Below, in pieces: positions 27,254 through 35,404 of a DNA stretch of 64,000 nucleotides (the stretch's first letter is position 1; every line of letters starts with the position of its first letter). The notes beneath the pieces were generated by a model. It worked only from the letters and a program-made list of their open reading frames with translations. It did no database searches and was not told the DNA's origin. The stretch is from an uncultured Pelagibacteraceae bacterium (lineage in GTDB: Bacteria > Pseudomonadota > Alphaproteobacteria > Pelagibacterales > Pelagibacteraceae). Position numbers and translations under genes: made by a program. The stretch covers positions 20,001-84,000 of the forward strand of contig CACBCU010000003.1 of NCBI GenBank assembly GCA_902537895.1, written 5' to 3'.

Positions 27254-28344
27254 TGAAAATATTAATCTGCGCTGAATCTTTTTATCCAGAAATAAATGGT
27301 GTCTCCACTGTTCTAACTAATTTAACAAGAGAATTGTCAAAAAAAAATATTTCTGTCAGTGTGGCAACTAAAAAAATTCCGAATCGAAAAAATTTGATTA
27401 TAAAGAAAAAAAAAATAACTGTTCATGAATTTAATATTTCTGGAAATTTAGTTAAAGGATTTAAAGGTAATACAATTGAATACACAGAATTTTTAAAAAA
27501 TTCAAAATTTGATATTTATTTTTTTTATGCAGCCCAACAGTGGAGCTTCGATTTAGCATTACCGATATTCAATAATTCAGATAAAAAGATATGTTTTGTC
27601 CCTTGCGGCTTTTCAAGATTAAATAATTTTTTTTATAAAGATTATTTCAGAAATATTTTTAACGAAATAAAAAATCTCAATTCAGTAATTTTTCATTCTA
27701 AAAATTATCAGGATTATACTGCTTGTAAAAAAAATAACGTGAAAAATTTATCTATAATTTCAAATGGAGCAAATACTTATAAGGTTTTTAATAAAAATAG
27801 ATCTAATAGTATTTTAATAGTTTCTGAAATTAAGTTTAACAAAGGTTTAGAAAGATCATTATGTGCTCTTTTAATTTCAAGAGTAAGGAATGTTCAACTT
27901 AATATTTATAGTCAAAAAAAACCTAGTTCATTTAATTTATATTTTTTGCTTATCAAATTTTTAATTTTTTTACTAAAAAATAAAGGAATTAAAACTAATT
28001 TAAAATATGGTTTTAGAGAAAACCATATTGAAAAAGTGCGATCTAAATCAAGAATTTTTTTATTTGGATCTAGATTAGAATGTTCACCATTAGTTTTGTA
28101 TGAGTCGGCATCCTCTGGCTTGCCATTCATATCTTTTAAGGCTGGCAATTCATTAGAAATTGCAAAAAAAACAGGTGCAGGAATAATTGTTAATAATATT
28201 AGAGAAATGGCCAAAGTTATAAATAAACTTTTTCTTGATAAAAGACTAAATATGAAACTTTCAAGTAATGGAATAAAAAATTCATCAAAGTTTTCATGGA
28301 AAAAAATTGCAATGTCCTATTTAAAAGTTTTTAGATCAATATGA
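27253..28344 (+). CDS. Family 4-type (GT-B) glycosyltransferase
   Basis: A 363-residue GT-B glycosyltransferase. The N-terminal half opens with ILICAESFYPEINGVSTVLTNL, the acceptor-domain motif of GT4 enzymes. The C-terminal half has SILIVSEIKFNKGLERSL and FGSRLECSPLVLYESASSGLPF, the E-x7-E nucleotide-sugar-binding region of group 1 transferases. It starts with GTG at 27253, sharing a base with the upstream stop, and overlaps the next gene by 4 bp. Confidence 0.87.
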   Translation: MKILICAESFYPEINGVSTVLTNLTRELSKKNISVSVATKKIPNRKNLIIKKKKITVHEFNISGNLVKGFKGNTIEYTEFLKNSKFDIYFFYAAQQWSFDLALPIFNNSDKKICFVPCGFSRLNNFFYKDYFRNIFNEIKNLNSVIFHSKNYQDYTACKKNNVKNLSIISNGANTYKVFNKNRSNSILIVSEIKFNKGLERSLCALLISRVRNVQLNIYSQKKPSSFNLYFLLIKFLIFLLKNKGIKTNLKYGFRENHIEKVRSKSRIFLFGSRLECSPLVLYESASSGLPFISFKAGNSLEIAKKTGAGIIVNNIREMAKVINKLFLDKRLNMKLSSNGIKNSSKFSWKKIAMSYLKVFRSI

Positions 28345-29405
28345 GAATTTTTTTTTCAAGTTATAAATATGATTATGGAAAGAATGAATGGGGATATTCT
28401 TTCGAATACCTAAATTTTTATAAAACTTTAACAAATATGAAAAATATTAATAAAGTTTTCTTTTATCCAATGGATAAATACGAACTTTATGGAAAACAAA
28501 GGTTTAATGACAAAGCATTTAGTATAATCTCTAAAAGTAAATTCGACATATGTTTTTTTTTCATGTTTAAAAATGAATTTTCAGACGAAATTTTAGAAAA
28601 AATTAAAAATGAAATTAACACTCAATCCATAGCATGGATGTCTGATGATCATTGGAGATTTGACAATTATAGTAAACATAAAGCTCATTTATTTAATTGG
28701 GTTGTAACTACTGATAAAAATTCAATCAACAAATATAAAAAGATTGGTTTTAAGAATTTAATTCTATCCCAGTGGGGATTCAATCAATTCGAGTACAAAC
28801 CTAAATTTAATAATTATAAAAATTATGAGACATCATTTATAGGACAGCCACATTCTAACAGGAAAAAATATATAAATAGACTTAACAAAAATAAAATTAG
28901 CGTTTATTGCAGAGGTCAGGGTTGGAAAAGGGGAAGAGTCGAATTTGATGAAATGGTTGATATATTCGCTAATTCCAAAATAAATATCAATTTTAGTTCG
29001 TCTTCAAATATTTTCAATTTAAGAAATATTATAAAAATTTTTCTAAAAAAAAATGGTTCTAAATTTGAATTAAATTCGTTTAAAGAAATATTTTTAAATA
29101 GCAGAATTCTTTTTCAAAAAAAAACATATCAAATTAAAGGAAGAATTTTTGAAATTACCGGTTGTGGTGGTTTTTTACTTACAGAAAAAGCTGATTATCT
29201 TGAAAATTATTTTAAAATTGGCAACGAAATAGAAACGTTTGAAGATTACTCAGAGTTAAAAGATAAAATAGAGTATTATCTGAAAAATGAAAATTTAAGA
29301 AAACAAATTGCAAAAAATGGACAAATAAGGGTTTTAAAAGATCACACTTACATCAGAAGACTAAACGAAATATTTAATTTAATTAAATTAAAAAGCAAAA
29401 ATTAA
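28341..29405 (+). CDS. CgeB-like GT-B glycosyltransferase
   Basis: A 354-residue protein resembling CgeB/Glyco_trans_1_2 type transferases: SIAWMSDDHWRFDNY in the first half, SFIGQPHSNRKKYINRL at the domain junction, then IKGRIFEITGCGGFLLTEKADYLENYF, a C-terminal donor-site block typical of this family. Tandem with a GT4 enzyme and followed directly by a formyltransferase-like gene. Donor sugar unknown. Confidence 0.78.
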   Translation: MRIFFSSYKYDYGKNEWGYSFEYLNFYKTLTNMKNINKVFFYPMDKYELYGKQRFNDKAFSIISKSKFDICFFFMFKNEFSDEILEKIKNEINTQSIAWMSDDHWRFDNYSKHKAHLFNWVVTTDKNSINKYKKIGFKNLILSQWGFNQFEYKPKFNNYKNYETSFIGQPHSNRKKYINRLNKNKISVYCRGQGWKRGRVEFDEMVDIFANSKININFSSSSNIFNLRNIIKIFLKKNGSKFELNSFKEIFLNSRILFQKKTYQIKGRIFEITGCGGFLLTEKADYLENYFKIGNEIETFEDYSELKDKIEYYLKNENLRKQIAKNGQIRVLKDHTYIRRLNEIFNLIKLKSKN

Positions 29406-31100
29406 ATGAGCAAAATTAAGATAGGTTTATTGGTAGATGATTTAAATCTTACAGAAATAAACGCTGATTTAATTTATTGGATGAGGAAGAATCAAGATGT
29501 TGTCATTGATCTTTTGATTATAAATGATTTAAATAAAGGTTTTATATCTAAACTTATATCTCTTTATAAAAAATATTCCTTAATAAGAATTTTGGAAATA
29601 ATTCTATTTAAACTGATTTTTAATTTTGAAAAATTGGTATATTTTCTTTTTTTAACCAAATATAAATTTGATAGATTTGATTTATCAGAATTAGATATAA
29701 AAAAAATTATTACAACCCCAGAGTTCTCGAATAAGGGTTTTGATTTTTATTACCCCAGTGAAGTTATCAAAGAAATTAAAGAACATAATCTAGATTTTAT
29801 AATTCGTATGGGCTCAGGTATAATTAAGGGAGATATTTTAAATTCTACTAAATATGGAATTTTATCATTTCATCATGCTGATAACGATATAAATAGAGGA
29901 GGCCCAGCAGGGTTTTGGGAGGTATACCTGAAACAATCAGAGACAGGTTTTATAATTCAAAAATTAAATGAAGTTTTAGATGGTGGCCAGGTTTTAAAAA
30001 AAGGATTTTTTCAAACAAAACCTTTTTTTTATTTAAATCAAATTTACTTATATAAAAAAAGTAATTTTTATTTTAAGAAACTTATAGAATATATAATTCA
30101 AAATAATTCTTTACCTGTTTCACTGCCATCAAAAATTTATAAGGGTAAAATTTATAAATCACCTAATCTATTAGAAATATTTAAATACATAAAAAATACA
30201 TATTTTTTTATAATCAAAAAAATCTTAAAAAAAATTTTCTTTGAAAAAGACATTTGGTACATTGCATACCAAAAAAAAAATTTTAAACAATTTAATCAAT
30301 ATAATTTGAGATATATTAAAAATAGACCAAATTGCTATAATGCAGATCCTTTTTTGTATAAATATAAAAATGATAATTATTTATTTGTTGAAAATTATGA
30401 TTTTAAAAAAAAAAGAGGAAATATATCATCTTACATTTTCAAAAATAATGAATATATTTTTTTGGGTGATGTATTGTGTGAAGATTTTCATCTATCTTTT
30501 CCATATATTTTTACTTTTGGAAATAAAATTTATATGTGTCCCGAAACACATCAGAAAAAAGAAATAAGATTGTACGAATCTATAAATTTCCCCCTAACCT
30601 GGAAATATAAAAAAACTTTAATGTATGATGTTGATGCTGCAGATACAATGATATTTAAGTACAATGATATATGGTGGTTATTTACTAATATAGATTATTC
30701 AAACATTAATGATCATAGTTCAGAATTATCAATATTTTATTCCTTAGATGGGCCTATTAGTTCTAATTGGAAAAGTCATAAATCTAACCCAATAATAGTT
30801 GACTGTAAAAAAGCTAGAAACGCAGGAATTATTTTTAGTAATGAAAAAATTTATAGAGTAAATCAAAAACCTGGATTTAATCTTTATGGCAAAGAATTTG
30901 AAATAAATTTAATTGAAAAATTAGATAAAGATGATTTTTATGAAAAAACTATGTTTAAAATTAAACCTGATTTTTTCAAAAAGATTGTTGGAACACATCA
31001 TATGAGCTCAAATGATGAATATACTGTGATCGACTGTTGTAAAAAAAATTTATTTAATATTGATATGGGTCTCAAAACTAAAGGTAATCAAAGTAATTGA
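29406..31100 (+). CDS. Formyltransferase-like domain fused to a GINT1-N/beta-propeller-like domain
   Basis: A 564-residue two-domain protein. Residues about 1-250 resemble the formyltransferase fold of methionyl-tRNA formyltransferase and ArnA: ILSFHHADNDINRGGPAGFWEV (near 150-175) and VLDGGQVLKKG match the His and Asp catalytic positions, but the usual Asn (of N-x-H) is Ser. Residues about 290-560 resemble five-bladed beta-propeller, glycosidase-like domains (YNADPFLYKYKNDNYLFVE, YMCPETHQ). Similar fusions occur in surface-glycan loci. It may formylate or acylate an amino sugar; the missing Asn leaves activity open. Confidence 0.72.
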   Translation: MSKIKIGLLVDDLNLTEINADLIYWMRKNQDVVIDLLIINDLNKGFISKLISLYKKYSLIRILEIILFKLIFNFEKLVYFLFLTKYKFDRFDLSELDIKKIITTPEFSNKGFDFYYPSEVIKEIKEHNLDFIIRMGSGIIKGDILNSTKYGILSFHHADNDINRGGPAGFWEVYLKQSETGFIIQKLNEVLDGGQVLKKGFFQTKPFFYLNQIYLYKKSNFYFKKLIEYIIQNNSLPVSLPSKIYKGKIYKSPNLLEIFKYIKNTYFFIIKKILKKIFFEKDIWYIAYQKKNFKQFNQYNLRYIKNRPNCYNADPFLYKYKNDNYLFVENYDFKKKRGNISSYIFKNNEYIFLGDVLCEDFHLSFPYIFTFGNKIYMCPETHQKKEIRLYESINFPLTWKYKKTLMYDVDAADTMIFKYNDIWWLFTNIDYSNINDHSSELSIFYSLDGPISSNWKSHKSNPIIVDCKKARNAGIIFSNEKIYRVNQKPGFNLYGKEFEINLIEKLDKDDFYEKTMFKIKPDFFKKIVGTHHMSSNDEYTVIDCCKKNLFNIDMGLKTKGNQSN

Positions 31101-31130
31101 TTCAATAATTAATAAGTTTATATATTTATT

Positions 31131-32165
31131 ATGAAAAAAAAAATAGCTTTGATATTTGGAATAACAGGGCAAGATGGATCGTTGCTTGCTAGATTTTTAT
31201 TAAAAAAAAATTATTTAGTCCATGGAGTTAAAAGAAGAAGCTCATCTTTTAATACTTCTAGGATAGATGATCTATATGATGCTTATTATAAGAAAAATAA
31301 AAACTTTAAATTACATTATGGTGACGTAACAGATTCACTTAATATTATAACTTTAATCAAAAAAATTAAACCACATGAAATCTATAACTTAGCTGCTCAA
31401 AGCCATGTTAAAGTTAGCTTTGAAACGCCAGAATATACGGCAAACGCGGACGCGTTAGGGTGTTTAAGAATTTTAGAAGCTATAAGAATTTTAAATTATC
31501 AAAAAACAACAAAACTTTATCAAGCCTCAACGTCAGAAATGTTTGGTGATGCGAAAGCGCCTCAAGATGAAAATACTCCTTTTAAACCAAATAGTCCTTA
31601 TGCGGTTGCAAAACTTTATGCCTATTGGATTGTTAAATCTTATAGAACTGCATATGGAATCTTTTCTTGTAATGGAGTGTTATTTAATCATGAAAGTTAT
31701 GCAAGAGGTGAAACATTTGTTACTAAAAAAATTATACAGGCTGCAATTAAGATTAAAAATAAAAAACAGAATATTTTGTACTTAGGAAATCTAAATTCAA
31801 TACGTGATTGGGGAGATGCACGTGATTATGTTGAGTCAATGTGGAAAATTTTGCAACAAAAAAAACCTGACGATTATTTAATATCAACTGGTAAGGGCTA
31901 TACTGTTAAAAATTTTGTGAATAAAGTTTTTAAAAAAATTGGTATTAATTTAATTTGGAAAGGCAAAGGATTAAAAGAAGTTGGTATAAATAAAAGTAAT
32001 AATAAAATTATTATAAAAATTGATAAAGAGTATTTTAGACCTAATGAAGTTAATATTTTAATTGGTAATTCAAAGAAATCTCAAAAAAAATTAAATTGGA
32101 AGCCCAAAATACCTTTTGATAAAATGATAGAGGATATGATTTTATTTGAAGAAAAAAACACTTAG
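31131..32165 (+). CDS. gmd: GDP-mannose 4,6-dehydratase
   Basis: A 344-residue extended SDR of canonical Gmd type: LIFGITGQDGSLLARFL, VHGVKRRSSSFNT, NLAAQSHVKVSFETPEYT, QASTSEMFGD with the catalytic Ser/Thr and Glu, YAVAKLYAYW as YxxxK, LFNHESYARGETFVTKK and NSIRDWGDARDYVE. It makes GDP-4-keto-6-deoxy-mannose, or the heptose equivalent, using bound NADP. Reductase/epimerase partners are at 14530, 16042 and 23911. A 30-bp gap separates it from the preceding gene. Confidence 0.93.
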   Translation: MKKKIALIFGITGQDGSLLARFLLKKNYLVHGVKRRSSSFNTSRIDDLYDAYYKKNKNFKLHYGDVTDSLNIITLIKKIKPHEIYNLAAQSHVKVSFETPEYTANADALGCLRILEAIRILNYQKTTKLYQASTSEMFGDAKAPQDENTPFKPNSPYAVAKLYAYWIVKSYRTAYGIFSCNGVLFNHESYARGETFVTKKIIQAAIKIKNKKQNILYLGNLNSIRDWGDARDYVESMWKILQQKKPDDYLISTGKGYTVKNFVNKVFKKIGINLIWKGKGLKEVGINKSNNKIIIKIDKEYFRPNEVNILIGNSKKSQKKLNWKPKIPFDKMIEDMILFEEKNT

Positions 32166-32179
32166 TTTTCGTATCGTCA

Positions 32180-32989
32180 ATGTATGAAAAATTCTCAGTA
32201 ATTTTACCCATTTATTGGAAAAATGAATTTAGTAGTTTTCAAAATACTTTCCAAAGTATTTTAAATCAAACACATAAACCTAGCGAAATTATTATCGTTT
32301 TCGATGGAAAAGTGGAAAAAAGAATTGAAGATTATATAAAAAAAAAGAAAAAAAAAATTAATATAAAAGAAATTAAAAATGTTAAAAATTTAGGTCTAGG
32401 TAAATCATTAAATAAAGCTGTAAAAATTTGCTCATTCAATTTAATTGCGAGAACCGATTGTGATGATTTAAATTATAAAAATAGATTTAAAAAACAATTA
32501 TCTTATATGAAATTACATAACCTTGATGTATGTGGCTCAAACACTCTCGAATTTTCATCTGTAAGCTTAAATTCAATGGTAAAAAAAAATCCTTTAATGC
32601 ATGAACAAATCTCAAGAAGATTAAAATATAGGAATCCATTTAATCATCAAACTGTGATATTTAAAAAAGAGGCAGTTTTAAAAGCTGGAAATTATAAAGA
32701 TGTACCTTTTTTTGAAGATTATTATTTGTGGGTCAGAATGAAAAAAAAAGGCTCAATATTTGGGAATTTAAATAAAATATTGGTAAGAGCAGATGTAGAT
32801 AAAAATTTTTATGGCAGACGATCTGGTATTAATTATTTACAAAAATATCAATTTTTTCTTAGTAAGTGTAAAAAAATTGGTTATATAAATAATTTAGAAT
32901 ATCTCTATTTATTATTATTAAGAACAAGCATTTATTTACTTCCAGAGGTAATTGTAAAATTTTTTTATAAAATATTTTTAAGAAAATAA
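32180..32989 (+). CDS. Family 2 glycosyltransferase
   Basis: A 269-residue GT2 enzyme with SVILPIYWKNEFSSFQNTFQSIL at the N-terminus, IIIVFDGKVE, NLGLGKSLNKAV and ARTDCDD as DxD metal site, then NHQTVIFKKEAVLKAGNY and FFEDYYLWVRM. These features resemble WaaE/AmsE-type transferases. It is the last plus-strand gene before the converging WecA-like gene. Confidence 0.87.
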   Translation: MYEKFSVILPIYWKNEFSSFQNTFQSILNQTHKPSEIIIVFDGKVEKRIEDYIKKKKKKINIKEIKNVKNLGLGKSLNKAVKICSFNLIARTDCDDLNYKNRFKKQLSYMKLHNLDVCGSNTLEFSSVSLNSMVKKNPLMHEQISRRLKYRNPFNHQTVIFKKEAVLKAGNYKDVPFFEDYYLWVRMKKKGSIFGNLNKILVRADVDKNFYGRRSGINYLQKYQFFLSKCKKIGYINNLEYLYLLLLRTSIYLLPEVIVKFFYKIFLRK

Positions 32990-32991
32990 TA

Positions 32992-33996
32992 TTAAAATTT
33001 ATGCTTATTATAATAAGCAATTAATACTAAACTATTTATAAAAGATAACGTTACAGCAATTATTGGACTATATAATATACTTACACATGCTAATAAATAT
33101 GAAAAGGTATTATGAATATTAAAACAAATCAAAGTTGAAGTGTGCGTCAGTTTTCTATTTTTTACACCTTGTAAAAAAAAATAATCAAACAATCTTTCCC
33201 ACGGTTTATGACCTTTGAATATCTTAAAAAATATTGTTAAGGATATATCCATCAATGGATACATGGCGATTATCATCGATATATACCATAAATCTAAACT
33301 AATTAATCTTAAAAGAAGCCAACCTAATATAAATCCAAAAAAAATACTTCCACTATCACCCATATAAATTTTTGCAGGTGGCTTATTAAATAGAAAAAAT
33401 GGAACAGAAATAGTCAATAAAGCTATAGCAATGTATTTTTCCAATAAATCAATATCTAAGTAGATTAGTACGGTTAGAGTTGTCAAAGAAGAAAAAATAA
33501 CATAAGAGATTTCATATCCATCAATTCCATCTAAAAAATTATTAATATTAATAAAATATACCCAAAAATAAATTGATAAAATAATACTAAGTTTTAATGG
33601 TAAAATAATTATTAAGTGGGTTTGTAAAGTTGTTAGGCTTAAAAAAACAACTGTTATTTGTAAAGCTAATCTGTAAATTGGATTTATTGATTTAAAATCA
33701 TCAACAAATGAAATAAAGCTCAAAATTAAAATTGATGCTATTAAAACTTCAAATCTAGCAATAGTATCAAAATAATTTGGATACTCAAATTTCCAAAATA
33801 TTAATAATAATACAAATATTAGTGAAAGTAATAATCCAACAGAGGTTGGAACTTTTTTTGTTGATATTAGTTTCGAGAGATTCTGTGGTTTATTTTTCAG
33901 GTTAATATAATTTGCAAATTTTATAAAATAAAAAATTGATACTAAGCAAATAATGAATGTTGTAAGAACTGAAATTGTTAAAAAACCAATATTCAT
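32992..33996 (-). CDS. WecA/WbpL-type undecaprenyl-phosphate sugar-1-phosphate transferase
   Basis: A 334-residue polytopic membrane enzyme of the MraY/WecA superfamily (glycosyltransferase family 4, Pfam naming). The cytoplasmic motifs FVDDFKS, NNFLDGIDGYE and MGDSGSIFFGF are all present. It transfers a HexNAc-1-phosphate from a UDP-sugar onto undecaprenyl phosphate and so starts glycan repeat assembly at the inner membrane. It is the only gene on this strand for several kb and is read divergently from the hddC-gmhB fusion. Confidence 0.9.
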   Translation of the reverse strand: MNIGFLTISVLTTFIICLVSIFYFIKFANYINLKNKPQNLSKLISTKKVPTSVGLLLSLIFVLLLIFWKFEYPNYFDTIARFEVLIASILILSFISFVDDFKSINPIYRLALQITVVFLSLTTLQTHLIIILPLKLSIILSIYFWVYFININNFLDGIDGYEISYVIFSSLTTLTVLIYLDIDLLEKYIAIALLTISVPFFLFNKPPAKIYMGDSGSIFFGFILGWLLLRLISLDLWYISMIIAMYPLMDISLTIFFKIFKGHKPWERLFDYFFLQGVKNRKLTHTSTLICFNIHNTFSYLLACVSILYSPIIAVTLSFINSLVLIAYYNKHKF

Positions 33997-34099
33997 AAAT
34001 AAAAAAATTTTTAAGATTAAATTATAGTTTTTTTAAAATAAATTATATATTTTATTAAGAAAATTGAAATTATTTAAACAATATTCTAAGATTTAATTT

Positions 34100-34135
34100 A
34101 TGAAAATATTTTTTCATGTAAACAGCCTTGTATGA
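34100..34135 (+). pseudogene. Possible 5' remnant of a glycosyltransferase gene
   Basis: An 11-codon frame MKIFFHVNSLV ends in a TGA that overlaps the ATG of the next gene. The peptide resembles the first residues of GT4 enzymes (MKILFHINSL type), and both it and the next gene begin with ATGAAAAT, which could have been the site of a deletion by short homology. It could equally be an unremarkable upstream ORF. It lies in the 135-bp divergent gap 33997-34131, which is otherwise plain A/T-rich spacer presumably holding two promoters. Confidence 0.35.
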
Positions 34136-35394
34136 AAATCATAATTTTAGCTGGTGGAAAAGGGACTAGGTTACAAAAATTTTCAAAGAAACCAAAAATT
34201 TTTTTAAAATTCGGAAAAACAAGATTAATTGATCTATATCTTAAAATTTTTAATAATAAGGACATTAATTTTATACTTGGTAATAAAGGAAAAGATATTA
34301 AAAAATATCTTGATAATAAAAAATTTAAAGGAAAAGTAATAATTGAGGAAAAACCCTTGGGCACAGCTGGATACTTAAAAAATTTTCAAAAATTTTCTAC
34401 TGAAGACGTGCTAGTTATAATGGGAGACATACTAACTAAATTTAATATTAAAAAATTTTTAAAATTCCATAAAAAAAAAAAATCAGATATCAGTCTATTC
34501 GTACATCCCAATAATCATCCTTATGATAGTGATTTAGTTGATGTAAATGCTAATAATAAAGTTTTAAGGTTTTATTCCAAAGAAAGAAAGAAAGATCATG
34601 TATCAGATAATCTAGCTACTGCAGGAATTTATTTATTCAAGTCAAAAATTTTTAAACTTTTAAAAAAAAATAAAAAACAAGATTTATCAAAAAATCTTAT
34701 TCAAAAAGCGATTAAAAAAAATTTTTTAGTATATGCTTATAAATCAGCAGAATATGTAAAAGATGTTGGAACTCCAGAGAGATATTTTCAAGCAATAAAA
34801 GATATAAAAAACAAAAAATTTAATTTTTCCAATAAGAATAAAAAAAATGTAGCTATATTTCTTGATAGAGACGGTGTTTTAAACAAAGAAAAAAAAAATT
34901 TTAGGTATTCTAATCCTTGTAATTTTTATCCAAAAGTTTTCTCTTCTTTAAAAAAGATAAATCAAAGTAAATATCTAAGTATTCTTATTACAAATCAGCC
35001 AGCTGTTGCAAAAGGTTTTATTACCAAAAGTTATTTAGAATATAGTCATAAAAAAATGCAAACAGAACTGGGAAAAAATAACGTTTATCTAAATGATATC
35101 TTTTATTGTCCACATCACCCCGATAAAGGATTTAAAGGTGAAATTAAAAAATTTAAAAAAAATTGTAGTTGTAGAAAACCTAAACCAGGAATGATTTTTC
35201 AAGCTCAAAAATATTATAACATAGATTTAAATAAATCTTATTTTGTTGGTAATAGTATTGACGATTACAAGGCCGCTAAAGCTGCTGGAGTGAAACCTAT
35301 TATAGTAAATAATTTAGAGTTGACAAAAAAAATAAAACAAAAAAAAACTTTTGCTAATCTTGGGAGTTTTGCAAACAGTTTGATTAAAAAATAG
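34132..35394 (+). CDS. Fused heptose-1-phosphate guanylyltransferase (HddC) and heptose-bisphosphate phosphatase (GmhB)
   Basis: A 420-residue bifunctional protein. Residues 1-230 are a sugar-nucleotidyltransferase (IIILAGGKGTRLQKFSKKPK, VIMGDI metal site, DVGTPERY). Residues 240-420 are a HAD phosphatase of GmhB type: FLDRDGVLNKE (243-253), TNQPAVAKG, the zinc-loop CPHHPD (326-331) with CSCRKPKPGM (345-354), and FVGNSIDDYKAAKAAG. Together they would remove the C7 phosphate and add GMP to heptose 1-phosphate, giving GDP-D-glycero-D-manno-heptose. GmhA and HddA for the earlier steps are in the same cluster. GDP rather than ADP use is inferred from the HddA/HddC set. Confidence 0.85.
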   Translation: MKIIILAGGKGTRLQKFSKKPKIFLKFGKTRLIDLYLKIFNNKDINFILGNKGKDIKKYLDNKKFKGKVIIEEKPLGTAGYLKNFQKFSTEDVLVIMGDILTKFNIKKFLKFHKKKKSDISLFVHPNNHPYDSDLVDVNANNKVLRFYSKERKKDHVSDNLATAGIYLFKSKIFKLLKKNKKQDLSKNLIQKAIKKNFLVYAYKSAEYVKDVGTPERYFQAIKDIKNKKFNFSNKNKKNVAIFLDRDGVLNKEKKNFRYSNPCNFYPKVFSSLKKINQSKYLSILITNQPAVAKGFITKSYLEYSHKKMQTELGKNNVYLNDIFYCPHHPDKGFKGEIKKFKKNCSCRKPKPGMIFQAQKYYNIDLNKSYFVGNSIDDYKAAKAAGVKPIIVNNLELTKKIKQKKTFANLGSFANSLIKK

Positions 35395-35404
35395 TAAAAA
35401 TTAT

